DNA from: Agrobacterium fabrum str. C58
GTDB taxonomy: Bacteria > Pseudomonadota > Alphaproteobacteria > Rhizobiales > Rhizobiaceae
Direction: 5' to 3'
NCBI RefSeq assembly: GCF_000092025.1
Contig: NC_003063.2
Location: 1,369,501 to 1,433,500, forward strand
DNA length: 64,000 bases
Below, in pieces: positions 10,661 to 19,767 of this stretch. Below the pieces are notes generated by a model. That model ran no database searches. It was not told the origin of the DNA and worked only from the letters and a program-made list of their open reading frames with translations. A program made the translations under genes and the position numbers. Within the stretch, counting starts at the first letter, position 1. Every line of letters starts with the position of its first letter.

Positions 10661-10672
10661 TTATACGTATAA
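10661..10672. promoter_or_regulatory. Candidate LacI-family operator
   Basis: Perfect 12-base palindrome TTATACGTATAA with a central CG, 44 bases upstream of the lacI-type gene start. LacI-family operators are typically palindromes with a central CG pair. Part of the same sequence (TTATACG) recurs near 7934-7940, in front of the binding-protein gene. Regulator pairing is inferred from position. Confidence 0.55.
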
Positions 10673-10851
10673 ACGATATTGCCAAGAACGTGTCAAGAGG
10701 TGGCCGCAGGGTGGGACGAAGGGATTTTCGTTGCGCTTAGATAGCCGTCAAACTTTAGCCTGCGGTGCGAAGCTTTGCTTTGCGCTTGCGGTGCTCTAAA
10801 TTTAGCTGACGATCAATTCTAGGCCGCGAAGCCGCAATTCGTGAGGTGACT

Positions 10852-11376
10852 ATGTCAATCGTCATGAAGACTGAACGATTGCATCTGCGCGAAGTCGAAG
10901 GTGATGACCTCGTTTCACTGGGCAGAATTTACGCTGATCGAGAGTGCATGCGGTTCTATCCGGCTACCAAGTCTCCATCAGAAATCAATGAATGGTTTCA
11001 GAAGCTTGCGTTTGACAGCTACGCACAGCATGGATTTGGTCTCTGGGCAGTCGTGGAGACGGTTTCGGGGGAGGTCATCGGTGATTGCGGGATCACTCTG
11101 CAAGAGACCCCGGCCGGCCTTGAGCCCGAAATCGGCTATCACCTATGGCGCGAATATTGGGGAATGGGCTTGGCGACCGAAGCGGCTATTGCCTGCCGTG
11201 ACTATGCATTTCACGCTCTCGGTTTGCGTAGAGTGGTAAGCATCACCAGCCCCGAAAACATACCGTCACAAAAGGTCGCAGAACGGGTGCATGACAGGCG
11301 GGAAATCTATCAAAAGCGCGGCGGAGAAAGCGGAAACGTCGTCAGTCGTCACCTGTATATCAGCGAAAATCAGTGA
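10852..11376 (+). CDS. GNAT-family N-acetyltransferase (RimJ/RimL-like)
   Basis: Acetyltransferase of about 174 aa using acetyl-CoA. The sequence has the RimJ-like opening TERLHLREVEGDDL, the acetyl-CoA-site region GYHLWREYWGMGLATEAA, and the late PENIPSQKVAERV motif. Start 10852 has GAGGTG just ahead of ATG; GTG 10846 is less likely. After the ERV the usual GM is replaced by HD, a small oddity near the end of the fold. It stands alone between two minus-strand operons. Target (a small amine, antibiotic or protein N-terminus) cannot be told. Confidence 0.85.
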   Translation: MSIVMKTERLHLREVEGDDLVSLGRIYADRECMRFYPATKSPSEINEWFQKLAFDSYAQHGFGLWAVVETVSGEVIGDCGITLQETPAGLEPEIGYHLWREYWGMGLATEAAIACRDYAFHALGLRRVVSITSPENIPSQKVAERVHDRREIYQKRGGESGNVVSRHLYISENQ

Positions 11377-11535
11377 CGGTTTCTCGAAGGGCGTACTATC
11401 CACCATCATCGCAGCTTGTCGCAACCGCCCCGCGCGCGTCGCGGATAACGGTTGCTGACATCTGTCTAGTCGGTTTCCAGCGCACTCAGCGATGCGTTGG
11501 GTAGCTCACGCAAATGCTGTGCACTCGCTGGACTA

Positions 11536-13143
11536 TTACGCCACCTCCGCCGAAAACGCGGATTTGATGAGTGTTTTGGTATATTCAGCCGTCGGCCTGC
11601 TGAATATGGCGTCCGTCTCTCCCTCCTCTACGATCTTCCCGTTTCTCATGACGATGACGTAATCCGAAATCGCCTTGATGACCGAAAGATCGTGGCTGAT
11701 GAAGATGTAGGAAAGGCCATGGGCCTTCTGCAGATCACGCAGCAGGTCGATGACCTGTCCTTGGACGGATCGGTCCAGCGCAGACGTCGGTTCGTCGAGG
11801 ATGACGACCTCAGGCTTGAGGATGATTGCGCGGGCGATTGCGATACGCTGACGTTGTCCGCCTGAAAATTCGTGAGGGTAGCGGTTGCGGGCCGCGGGAT
11901 CGAGACCGACTTCTTTCAGTGCTTCGATTGCCCGCTTGTCCCGCTCCGCCCGGCTGAGCTGTTGCTCATGCACGAACAGGCCTTCGGTGATGATCTCCCC
12001 CACCGTCTGTCTTGGCGAAAGCGAGCCATAGGGATCCTGAAACACAAGCTGCAAATGCCGCCGCAACGGCCGCATGGCCTTTCGGTCAAGGCCGGTGATC
12101 TCCGTCTTGCCGAAGAAAATGCGGCCTTCCGAAACGATGAGACGCAGAAGCGCACGACCAAGCGTGGACTTGCCCGATCCGGATTCACCGACAATGCCGA
12201 TGGTCTGTCCCTGGTGAAGGTCGACATTGACGCTGTCGACGGCCCGGAACTTGCTGGACTTCGACAGGAAGCCACCCGGAATTTTATAGTCTATCGTCAC
12301 ATTCTTGCCCGAGAGAACGACCGGTGCCTCGCTGCCGACCGCGGGTTTGTGCCCGCTGGGTTCCGCATCGAGAAGCATCTTGGTGTAGTCCGCCTGCGGG
12401 CGCTCGAAGATATCTTCCGTCGTGCCGGTCTCGACGATCTCGCCGCGGCGCATCACGGCGACGCGATTGGCGAAATGGCGGACCACGCCAAGATCGTGTG
12501 TGATCAGGACGACGGCCATGCCGAAGCGTTGCTGCAACGACTTCAGAAGGTCGAGGATCTGCGCCTGGATCGTCACGTCGAGCGCAGTGGTCGGTTCATC
12601 GGCAATCAGAATGTCCGGCTCGTTCGCGAGCGCCATGGCGATCATCACGCGCTGGCGCTGACCGCCGGAAAGCTCATGCGGGTAGCTGTCTATACGCCGT
12701 TCCGGCTCAGGAATTCCAACGAGCTTCAGGAGTTCGAGAACGCGTGCGCGCGCTTGCCTTTTGCTGCCACCCCTGTGGTAGATGATCGGTTCGGCGATTT
12801 GCGCGCCGATCCGGTAAAGAGGATCGAGCGAGGTCATCGGCTCCTGAAAAATCATGGTGATTTTCGCACCCCGGATATCGTTCAGTTCGTTGACCGGAAG
12901 ACCGATCAGCTCGTGTCCACGATATTTTGCCGAACCTTCAATAATGCCGTTTGATGCCAGCAGCCCCATGATGCCCATCATGGTCTGGCTCTTGCCGGAA
13001 CCGGATTCGCCGACGACGGCAAGCGTTTCGCCCTGTTTGACGTCAATATCGATGCCCTTGACGGCATTCACGGTGCCATCGGGCGTGGTGAATTCAACCT
13101 TGAGGTCACGGACGGTGAGGATGGTTTCAGGTGTCGTTTTCAT
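11536..13143 (-). CDS. Oligopeptide ABC transporter, fused double ATP-binding protein (YejF-like)
   Basis: Cytoplasmic ATPase of about 535 aa carrying two complete ABC domains in one chain, equivalent to OppD plus OppF. Each half has Walker A (GESGSGKSQ and GESGSGKST), a signature ([14 protein letters not shown] and [14 protein letters not shown]) and Walker B ([13 protein letters not shown] and [12 protein letters not shown]). The second half has the [11 protein letters not shown] segment typical of OppF. Start 13143 (MKTTPET) is chosen because the longer frame would run back into the permease gene. It is the last gene of the opp-type operon and follows the permease stop by one base. Confidence 0.93.
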   Translation of the reverse strand: MKTTPETILTVRDLKVEFTTPDGTVNAVKGIDIDVKQGETLAVVGESGSGKSQTMMGIMGLLASNGIIEGSAKYRGHELIGLPVNELNDIRGAKITMIFQEPMTSLDPLYRIGAQIAEPIIYHRGGSKRQARARVLELLKLVGIPEPERRIDSYPHELSGGQRQRVMIAMALANEPDILIADEPTTALDVTIQAQILDLLKSLQQRFGMAVVLITHDLGVVRHFANRVAVMRRGEIVETGTTEDIFERPQADYTKMLLDAEPSGHKPAVGSEAPVVLSGKNVTIDYKIPGGFLSKSSKFRAVDSVNVDLHQGQTIGIVGESGSGKSTLGRALLRLIVSEGRIFFGKTEITGLDRKAMRPLRRHLQLVFQDPYGSLSPRQTVGEIITEGLFVHEQQLSRAERDKRAIEALKEVGLDPAARNRYPHEFSGGQRQRIAIARAIILKPEVVILDEPTSALDRSVQGQVIDLLRDLQKAHGLSYIFISHDLSVIKAISDYVIVMRNGKIVEEGETDAIFSRPTAEYTKTLIKSAFSAEVA

Positions 13144-13144
13144 A

Positions 13145-14275
13145 TCAACGATCCTTGGGATCGAGTGCATCACGCAACCCGTCGCCCACAAAATTAAGCG
13201 AAAACAGGGTCAGCACGAAGAAGATCGCCGGGAATATCAGGAGCCACGGGGCTGACTGGATATTGTTGGCACCTTCGGAAATCAGCGCCCCCCAACTCGT
13301 CAGCGGCGCCTGCACGCCAAGGCCGAGGAAGGAGAGGAAGCTTTCCAGAAGAATGACTTTGGGCACGACGACGGTGACGAACACGACGACCGGTCCGATC
13401 GTATTGGGAATGATGTGACGGCGGATGATCTGCCAGTCGCTCAAACCCAAGGCCTGTGCGGCCCCCACAAATTCCCGCCGTTTCAGCGCAAGCGTCTGGC
13501 CACGGACGATACGCGCCATATCAAGCCATTCCACCGCACCGATGACCAGGAAGATCAGGATGAAGCTGCGGCCGAAGAAAACCACGAGAACGACCACCAG
13601 AAAGACGAAGGGCAGCGAATAGAGGATTTCGACGAAACGCATCATCACATTGTCGACACGTCCGCCGATATATCCAGCCGTTGCGCCGTAAAGGACGCCT
13701 ATCCCGAGCGAAACGAGGCTGGCCAGAATGCCGACGGCGATCGAGATCTGCCCACCCAGCATCACCCGGGCCAGCATGTCGCGACCATTTGAATCCGTGC
13801 CGAAGAAGAAGTATTCGCGGTTGACGTCGCCTTCCAGCTTCAGCGTCCGGCCCTCGTCTTCGGTGGCCACGACCTTAGTGTTTTCAAATTCGTTGGCGCG
13901 GTCGAAATAGCGGGTCGCGCGCGGGTCGATTGCGCTGCTGGAGGTGATGGTTGCCGTGAAGGTCTGCCCTTCAACGGAAAATTCCTTCAGCTCCACGCGT
14001 GCACGGCCGGCGACGCCTTCCATCACGCCCTGAAGGTTGTTCACGTCAGGACGCGGCTCAAGACTGGGCGCCACGGAGACGTAGGACGAGAACACCTGAT
14101 CATAGGTATGGGTGAGGAAATTCGGACCGATGAAGGAGAAAAGCGTGATCAGCAGGAGCATGATGGAACCCGCCATGGCCGCCTTGTTTCGTCTGAAACG
14201 CAGGGCTGCGAGCTGGAACAGGCTTCGGCTTTTCACCACCGGTTGATGGGCAACAGTGCCGGGGATATCAGTCAT
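13145..14275 (-). CDS. Oligopeptide ABC transporter permease, OppC type
   Basis: Inner-membrane permease of about 376 aa with the OppC N-terminal segment (RFRRNKAAMAGSIMLLLI), a large periplasmic insert of roughly 100 residues between the first and second membrane segments, and the binding-protein-dependent permease domain after FGTDSNGRDMLARVMLGGQ. The insert makes it longer than the usual 300 aa, a variant seen in YejE/OppC relatives. The start at 14275 (MTDIPG) overlaps the OppB-type stop by eight bases. Works with the OppB-type protein as the membrane channel. Confidence 0.92.
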   Translation of the reverse strand: MTDIPGTVAHQPVVKSRSLFQLAALRFRRNKAAMAGSIMLLLITLFSFIGPNFLTHTYDQVFSSYVSVAPSLEPRPDVNNLQGVMEGVAGRARVELKEFSVEGQTFTATITSSSAIDPRATRYFDRANEFENTKVVATEDEGRTLKLEGDVNREYFFFGTDSNGRDMLARVMLGGQISIAVGILASLVSLGIGVLYGATAGYIGGRVDNVMMRFVEILYSLPFVFLVVVLVVFFGRSFILIFLVIGAVEWLDMARIVRGQTLALKRREFVGAAQALGLSDWQIIRRHIIPNTIGPVVVFVTVVVPKVILLESFLSFLGLGVQAPLTSWGALISEGANNIQSAPWLLIFPAIFFVLTLFSLNFVGDGLRDALDPKDR

Positions 14276-15191
14276 GTCTGACCCTCGGATCAAGCAGGCC
14301 GTAGAGAATATCGACCAGGAGATTGAAAACGATGACGAAAATGGCGACGAGAACCACGGTTCCCATCACCAGCGTATAGTCGCGATTGATGGCGCCAAGA
14401 ACGAAGTAGCGGCCGACACCGGGGATCGTGAAGATCGTTTCGATGACCGCCGAACCCGTGAGGAGAGCGGCGGCACAGGGCGCGAGATAAGAAACGACGG
14501 GCAGCATCGCAGCGCGCATGGCGTGCAGCACGACCACGCTGCGGGCCGGAAGACCATAAGCCTTGGCGGTGCGGATATGGTCCATCCGCAGGGCCTCGAT
14601 CATGGCCCCGCGTGTCAGGCGCGCGATAACCGCAAGCTGCGGCAAGGCGAGCGCGATCATCGGAAGAATGAGATATCTCAGCGATCCATCACCCCAGCTG
14701 CCTGCCGGCAGAAGCCCGAGTATCACGGCAAAGACGAGCGTGAGAACAGGTGCGACAACGAAGTTCGGCACGGTAATGCCAACAGTTGAAATCGACATGA
14801 GCGAGAAATCGAAGGCACTGTTCTGCCGGAGCGCGGCCAGAGTGCCGGCAAGAACGCCGCCCACCAGCGCCAGCAACAGCGCATAACTACCGAGTTCCAG
14901 CGAATAGGGCAGACCCTTGCCGATCAACTGCGCGACAGTATTGTCCTTGTAGATATAGCTCGGACCGAAATCGCCGGTGACGGCATTGCGGAGGTAGATG
15001 AGATACTGGCGCCACAATGGCTCATCCAGATGATAGGTTCTCATCAGGTTTTCCATCGTTTGCGGCGGCAGGGGACGTTCAAGATTGAACGGACCACCCG
15101 GCGCGAAACGCATCAGGAAAAACGAAATCGTGACGACGATAAACAAAGTCGGCACGGCGCTCGCCAAACGGCGCAGGATAAACGAGATCAT
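14268..15191 (-). CDS. Oligopeptide ABC transporter permease, OppB type
   Basis: Inner-membrane permease, 307 aa, with the invariant OppB opening FILRRLASAVPTLFIVVTIS and the APGGPF segment, followed by about five more membrane helices and the ATPase loop RTAKAYGLPARSVVVLHAMR. The end GLLDPRVRH is the standard OppB tail. Second gene of the operon after the binding protein. A strong hairpin lies between the two genes, a common way to keep the binding-protein message more abundant. Confidence 0.93.
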   Translation of the reverse strand: MISFILRRLASAVPTLFIVVTISFFLMRFAPGGPFNLERPLPPQTMENLMRTYHLDEPLWRQYLIYLRNAVTGDFGPSYIYKDNTVAQLIGKGLPYSLELGSYALLLALVGGVLAGTLAALRQNSAFDFSLMSISTVGITVPNFVVAPVLTLVFAVILGLLPAGSWGDGSLRYLILPMIALALPQLAVIARLTRGAMIEALRMDHIRTAKAYGLPARSVVVLHAMRAAMLPVVSYLAPCAAALLTGSAVIETIFTIPGVGRYFVLGAINRDYTLVMGTVVLVAIFVIVFNLLVDILYGLLDPRVRHD

Positions 15192-15210
15192 GATTTTTCG
15201 GGCTCCGGCA

Positions 15211-15238
15211 TGGCACGGTGGTGTTGGCCACCGTGCCA
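15211..15238. repeat. Perfect 11-bp stem hairpin between binding-protein and OppB genes
   Basis: TGGCACGGTGG and CCACCGTGCCA flank the six-base loop TGTTGG. It lies in the 54-base gap after the binding-protein stop. There is no T-run, so it is more likely an mRNA 3'-end stabiliser or partial attenuator than a full terminator. Confidence 0.75.
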
Positions 15239-15245
15239 GCGCTGC

Positions 15246-16841
15246 TTATTCGGAAACGCTCAGGAAGCGGCTGAGGTGTTCGTTGGCAGCATTGTCGACC
15301 CAACCCTTGACCCGGTTGGACACCAGCCAGAGATCGGCCTGCGTCAGAAGCGGAGCGACCGGCTGTTCCTTCATGAGGATGGTTTCTGCCTCATGCAGCA
15401 GCTTGGAGCGAGCAGCAGGGTCCTTCTCGTTGTAGGACTTCTGCATCAGCGAGTCGTATTCGGCGTTGTTGAACTTCGAATAGTTGAAGGTCTTATTGGA
15501 GGATACCGAAAGAGCGAGGAAGTTTTCCGCATCCGCATAGTCGGCAACCCAGCCGGCGCGCGCCACGTTAAACTTGCCGCCCTCCTGAAGGTAGCCGTAG
15601 TGCGAGGCAACGTCGAGGTTCACCAGCGACACTTTCGCGCCGAAAGTATTCTTCCACATATCCGCGATAGCTGTCGCGACGCGTTCATGGTTGGGGTTGG
15701 TGTTGTAGCGGATTTCGATGGAAAGCGGCTTGCCGCCTTCACCGTAACCGGCGTCCTTCATGAGCTTGAGTGCCTCGTCTTCCCGGTCGAGCTGGGAAAG
15801 CGTGGCAAAATCGGCCTTTGCCGGCTCGCCGTAGGAGTCCATGCCCGGGGGAACCATGGAGTAGGCCGGAACCTGGGAACCGCTGTAGATTTCCTTGGCG
15901 AGGAAATCGCGGTCCACCGCCATGGAAAGGGCCTGGCGCACGCGCACGTCGTCATACGGGGCTTCGCGGGTGTCGAAGGTGTAATAGTAGGTCGCAAGCG
16001 TCGGCGAAACGTGGACCTGCTCGCCGTAGGACTTGCGCAGACGGTCGATCTGGTCCGCAGAAAAGTTGTATGCGAGGTCCATTTCCTTCGCTTCGAAACG
16101 ACGAACGGAGGCGGCCTGGTCGTCAATCGGGTAGAAGATGACCTTGTCGATTTTAGTGTTCGACGCATCCCAGAAGTCGGTGTTCTTGACGACCGTCAAG
16201 CTGTCATTGGGAACATGCGCTTCGAGCTTGTAAGCACCGTTCGAGACCATGACGCCCGGCTTTACGAAGTTCGTGCCGTTCTTTTCGTAGCTCGCCTTGG
16301 AAATCGGCAGCGCCGTCTGGTGAGCAAGAAGCTCAAGGAAGAAAGGTGTTGAGCGCTCGAGTGTGATTTCAAGGGTCTTGTCATCCACCGCCTTCACACC
16401 AAGCTGGTCAACCGGCGTTTCGCCCTTGTTGATCTTTTCGGCGTTCTTGATCGGGTAAAGAATATTCGCATATTTTGCTGCGGTCTTCGGGTCTTCGACG
16501 CGCTGGTAGGAGAATACAAAGTCGCCAGCCGTTACCGGCGTGCCATCCGACCATTTTGCATCCGCCCGCAATTTGAACGTGTAGACGGTGCCATCGTCAG
16601 ACAGCGTCCAGCTTTCTGCCGTACCGGGAACGATCTTGCCTGCCGCATCGTAAATGGTGAGACCTTCAAAAAGGTCCTTCAGGATAAAGGCTTCGATGTT
16701 GATCGAGGTTTGGGCCTGATCGAGCGTCTGCGGTTCCCCAGAATTGCCGCGATGCAGCACTGTTTCCGCAAGTGCGGAACTGGCACCGAGCAGAAGCGAT
16801 CCGAGCAGCAGAGTAGTGCGCACTGTAGTTGTTATGGACAT
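15246..16841 (-). CDS. Oligopeptide ABC transporter substrate-binding protein, OppA type
   Basis: Periplasmic family-5 binding protein of about 531 aa. Start 16841 (MSITTTVRTT) gives a clean signal peptide ending in SSALAET and has GGGGAAAG ahead; the longer frame to 16907 has no signal-like N-terminus. Family marks are GEPQTLDQAQTS, the LFEGLTIYD segment, WSDGTPVTAGDFVFSYQR, and VRQALSMAVDRD. It captures peptides (or a peptide-like compound) for the OppBC/YejF-like complex downstream. No lipobox is present. Confidence 0.94.
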   Translation of the reverse strand: MSITTTVRTTLLLGSLLLGASSALAETVLHRGNSGEPQTLDQAQTSINIEAFILKDLFEGLTIYDAAGKIVPGTAESWTLSDDGTVYTFKLRADAKWSDGTPVTAGDFVFSYQRVEDPKTAAKYANILYPIKNAEKINKGETPVDQLGVKAVDDKTLEITLERSTPFFLELLAHQTALPISKASYEKNGTNFVKPGVMVSNGAYKLEAHVPNDSLTVVKNTDFWDASNTKIDKVIFYPIDDQAASVRRFEAKEMDLAYNFSADQIDRLRKSYGEQVHVSPTLATYYYTFDTREAPYDDVRVRQALSMAVDRDFLAKEIYSGSQVPAYSMVPPGMDSYGEPAKADFATLSQLDREDEALKLMKDAGYGEGGKPLSIEIRYNTNPNHERVATAIADMWKNTFGAKVSLVNLDVASHYGYLQEGGKFNVARAGWVADYADAENFLALSVSSNKTFNYSKFNNAEYDSLMQKSYNEKDPAARSKLLHEAETILMKEQPVAPLLTQADLWLVSNRVKGWVDNAANEHLSRFLSVSE

Positions 16842-16904
16842 TGTTTTCTTTCCCCGTGAGTATTTTGAGCCCACAAACAAGGCCAAATTTCTCCGAAGTG
16901 CAAC

Positions 16905-16918
16905 CACAATAAATTGTG
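16905..16918. promoter_or_regulatory. Inverted repeat upstream of the opp-type operon
   Basis: CACAAT-AA-ATTGTG, a perfect 6+2+6 dyad about 65 bases upstream of the oppA-type start, in the 230-base space that must hold the operon promoter. It is a candidate operator. No regulator gene adjoins, so the factor is unknown. Confidence 0.35.
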
Positions 16919-17070
16919 AGTTGATGCGGAACCCACAACTTCAGTAGCCCCTAAGGTACGTCCATGATGCCGTTTTCGAAATAGCCGCAATTCTGATCGA
17001 AGGGAGATTGAACGCTGCGACCTTTGCGAAACTTGTATGGATTGTGGCGGGGCTTTGGCCTGCGCCGACG

Positions 17071-17103
17071 AAAAAAGCGGGCCGGCCGACTGGCCGCCCC
17101 GCT
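17071..17103 (-). terminator. Rho-independent terminator of the TauABC-like operon
   Basis: On the minus strand a GC-rich stem (AGCGGG then CGGCC, with one C-C mismatch, pairing across a four-base loop GACT/AGTC) is followed directly by six T (AAAAAA at 17071-17076 on the plus strand). It starts 24 bases after the permease stop at 17127. This is a textbook intrinsic terminator. Confidence 0.88.
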
Positions 17104-17126
17104 CGATTTGAAACCAGGTGAAAATC

Positions 17127-17903
17127 CTATGCAGGTCGTTCTTCACCGTTATTCGGCCGCCAGGTGATCAGCTTTTTCTCCGCAACATCGAGAATGAGGT
17201 CGATGATGAGGACGAAAACCGCAAGGATGATGATGCCTGCGAAGACGCCGACCGCATCGAAGTTGCCTTCAGAGCGGGCAATCAGGTAACCGAGACCCGC
17301 GGAAGCTCCCAGATATTCGCCGATGATCGCGCCAACCACGGCGAAACCGACAGAGGTGCGCAGCGACGACAGGATCCAGCTTGCCGCAGCCGGGAAGTAG
17401 ACGTGACGCAGCAGGTCAGAGCGCTTAGCGCCGAGAATGCGGGTATTGGACAGCACGACCGGGTTCACTTCACGCACACCCTGCATGGCGTTGAAGAAGG
17501 TGACGAAGAAAACGAGCGTGACCGCAAGAGCGACCTTGGACCAGAGGCCAAGTCCAAGCCAGAGAACGAAGATCGGTGCCAGAACGACACGCGGAATGGC
17601 GTTCACCGCCTTGATGAACGGATCGAGCACGCGGGCGACGAAGGGGCTGAGGCCAAGCCACACGCCGGCGCCGACGCCAAGACCGGTGCCGATGATATAG
17701 CCCAGCACCGTTTCGCTGAGCGTGATGCCGACATGTTTATAAAACCCGGCATCGGCAACCCAGTCGATCACCTGTTTGACGATGTCATAGGGTGCAGGAA
17801 AGAAGAAGCGATCGATGGCACCGGAGCTTACGCCAAGTTGCCAGCCGCCCAGGAGCACGACCAGAAGAGCGACCTGGATGATACGAACATTAACGGCTTG
17901 CAT
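17127..17903 (-). CDS. ABC transporter permease, NitT/TauT (SsuC-like) family
   Basis: Inner-membrane permease of about 258 aa with six hydrophobic segments and the family loop starting ARILGAKRSDLLRHVYFPAA (the NitT/TauT equivalent of the EAA loop). The start at 17903 (MQAVNV) has GGAG seven bases ahead and overlaps the ATPase stop by 14 bases; GTG 17924 is less likely. Family members import taurine, sulfonates, nitrate, cyanate, pyrimidine precursors or aromatic acids. Linkage to a PrpF-like isomerase here favours an organic acid; that is inference. Confidence 0.92.
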   Translation of the reverse strand: MQAVNVRIIQVALLVVLLGGWQLGVSSGAIDRFFFPAPYDIVKQVIDWVADAGFYKHVGITLSETVLGYIIGTGLGVGAGVWLGLSPFVARVLDPFIKAVNAIPRVVLAPIFVLWLGLGLWSKVALAVTLVFFVTFFNAMQGVREVNPVVLSNTRILGAKRSDLLRHVYFPAAASWILSSLRTSVGFAVVGAIIGEYLGASAGLGYLIARSEGNFDAVGVFAGIIILAVFVLIIDLILDVAEKKLITWRPNNGEERPA

Positions 17904-18711
17904 AGCTTTTCTCCACTTCGCCACGCAGGGACGCCCATATATCGCGATAGAGCGTCATGAATTTTGGATCGAGTTTGATTTCGGCGACGTTGCGGGGCCG
18001 TTCGAGATCAACGGGGAAGCTTTCGATAACGCGGCTTTTCGGGCCGGCCGCGAGAACGACGACGCGGTCTCCGAGCGCGATTGCCTCTTCAAGATCATGG
18101 GTGATCATGACCACCGCGCGGCGGTCCTCCTGCCACAGGCGCAGCAATTCATTCTGCATCAGGTGGCGGGTGTGGATATCCAGTGCGGAGAAGGGTTCGT
18201 CCATCAGGATGACCTTCGGCTCGGTGATGAGCGCCTGCGCCATCTGCACGCGTTTGCGCTGCCCACCCGAGAGCTGGTGCGGAAAACGGTCTCCGAAGCC
18301 CTTGAGGCCGACCTTTTCGAGCCAGGCCGTAACCTTGGCGCGCCGTTCATCCTCGGCGACGCCGCGGAACATCAGGCCGAGTTCCACATTCTGAAACGCC
18401 GTCTTCCAGGGAAGAAGCGCATCCTGCTGGAACAGATATCCGATGGTGTTCTGTACGCCCTGGACGGCCGTACCGTCGATTGACACCTTGCCTTGCGCAG
18501 GCTTCAGCAGCCCTGCGATGGCGTTGAGGATGGTGGATTTTCCGCAACCGGTGGGGCCGACGATGGAGAGAAACTCTCCATCGCCAACCCTAAGGTTGAC
18601 GTTTTGAACGGCAACGAACGAACCAAACGCCATGGTCACGTCATCGATTGCCACCATCGGCTGGGGTTTGAGTTCCGTCACGGGCTCTAGCTTTCTCACT
18701 GGCGAAGACAT
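17890..18711 (-). CDS. ABC transporter ATP-binding protein, NitT/TauT (SsuB-like) family
   Basis: Cytoplasmic ATPase of 273 aa. Walker A GPTGCGKST, the Q-loop YLFQQDALLPWKTAFQNV (typical of SsuB/TauB), signature LSGGQRKRVQMAQA, Walker B VILMDEPFSALD and H-loop MITHDLEEA are all present. It follows the binding-protein gene by nine bases and overlaps the permease gene. Compact with no regulatory C-terminal domain, as expected for the family. Confidence 0.93.
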   Translation of the reverse strand: MSSPVRKLEPVTELKPQPMVAIDDVTMAFGSFVAVQNVNLRVGDGEFLSIVGPTGCGKSTILNAIAGLLKPAQGKVSIDGTAVQGVQNTIGYLFQQDALLPWKTAFQNVELGLMFRGVAEDERRAKVTAWLEKVGLKGFGDRFPHQLSGGQRKRVQMAQALITEPKVILMDEPFSALDIHTRHLMQNELLRLWQEDRRAVVMITHDLEEAIALGDRVVVLAAGPKSRVIESFPVDLERPRNVAEIKLDPKFMTLYRDIWASLRGEVEKSYASR

Positions 18712-18720
18712 GGCATATCC

Positions 18721-19722
18721 TCAGTTTCCGCCCTTCGAAGCCGCGGCCTCGACGAACTTGTTGGTATAGGTGGTGTTGAGATCGATGGTTGCCTTTGCGA
18801 CCGCATCGTTGAAGCTCTTCAGAACGGCCAGCGGCGTTTCGAGATCGGCAGGCTCGAACTTGCCGTCTTCGGAGAAGATCGCCTTGGCGGCTTCGACGGC
18901 CTTGATGTAGGTCTGCTTGTCGCCAGACACGAAATCATCGGGAAGTTTTGCGACGATTTCTTCCGCCGAATGCTGCTTCATCCAGTGCAGCGCCCGAACC
19001 GTGGCGTTGGTCACTTTCTGGATTACTTCGGGATTGGCGTTGATGTAGTCCTGCGTCGCATAAAGGACCGATGTCGGATAGATGCCGCCGTAGACATCCT
19101 TGGCGCCCTGATCGCTGCGGGCGTCGATGAGGATCTTGCCCAGCCCGCGCTCGACGACGATTGTCGCGGCGGGATCGTAGTTGACGAGCAGATCGATCTT
19201 GCCCTGCTGCAGGGCGGCCACGGCCGCAGCACCCGAACCGACGCCGATGATGGAGATGTCGTTGTCGCTCAGATTGTGCTGCTTCATATAGTAGCGAATG
19301 AAGAAGTCCGAAGAAGAACCGGGCGAGGTGATGCCGACCTTCTTTCCCTTGATCGTTTCGGGCTTGGCCGGATCGAAGTCTGTATCGTTCGTGCCGGCCA
19401 GCACCAGACCCGAGTTGCGGGCGAGCTGAACGAAGCCTACGACGTGCTTGTTCTGCGACTGCATCTGGATCGTGTGATCGTAGAAACCGACGGCGACGTC
19501 GGTGGAACCGGCAACGAGTGCCTGGAGCACCTTCGATCCGCCCTGGGCAAAGTTCTCGGTGGTTACATCAAGCCCCTCGTCCTTGTAGAAACCGAGGCTC
19601 GCTGCCACGGGGAAAGGCAGATTGTTGAGGTTGTACGAGCCTACGCTCATCCTGACGGATTCGGCATTCGCGGATGCTGCCAACGCACAGAGCGCTGCTG
19701 TTGCAAGCAGGTATTTACGCAT
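18721..19722 (-). CDS. ABC transporter substrate-binding protein, NitT/TauT (NMT1-like) family
   Basis: Periplasmic binding protein, 333 aa, with signal peptide MRKYLLATAALCALAASANA. The mature part shows the SsuA/TauA pattern: PVAASLGFYKDEGLDV, a GG-containing loop (NFAQGGSKVLQALVAGSTDVAVG), GKKVGITSPGSSSDFFIRYY and ALQQGKIDLLVNYDP. It is the second gene after the PrpF-like isomerase, 45 bases apart. Ligand unknown. The isomerase neighbour suggests a di- or tricarboxylic or aromatic acid instead of a sulfonate. Confidence 0.92.
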   Translation of the reverse strand: MRKYLLATAALCALAASANAESVRMSVGSYNLNNLPFPVAASLGFYKDEGLDVTTENFAQGGSKVLQALVAGSTDVAVGFYDHTIQMQSQNKHVVGFVQLARNSGLVLAGTNDTDFDPAKPETIKGKKVGITSPGSSSDFFIRYYMKQHNLSDNDISIIGVGSGAAAVAALQQGKIDLLVNYDPAATIVVERGLGKILIDARSDQGAKDVYGGIYPTSVLYATQDYINANPEVIQKVTNATVRALHWMKQHSAEEIVAKLPDDFVSGDKQTYIKAVEAAKAIFSEDGKFEPADLETPLAVLKSFNDAVAKATIDLNTTYTNKFVEAAASKGGN

Positions 19723-19767
19723 GAGGGTCTCCTCCCTGTTTCATGTTTTGTGTCAATATGGCTGTAT

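Noticed and set aside
10761..10794. Direct repeat TGCGGTGC twice upstream of the GNAT gene
   Set aside because: Eight bases, 26 apart, without dyad symmetry or a clear gene link; it may be chance.
11377..11535. Possible gene remnant between the GNAT and double ATPase genes
   Set aside because: No frame with recognisable sequence on either strand in this 159-base gap.
11872..12954. Long plus-strand frame opposite the double ATPase gene
   Set aside because: It mirrors the Walker and signature regions of the real gene and shows no family pattern.
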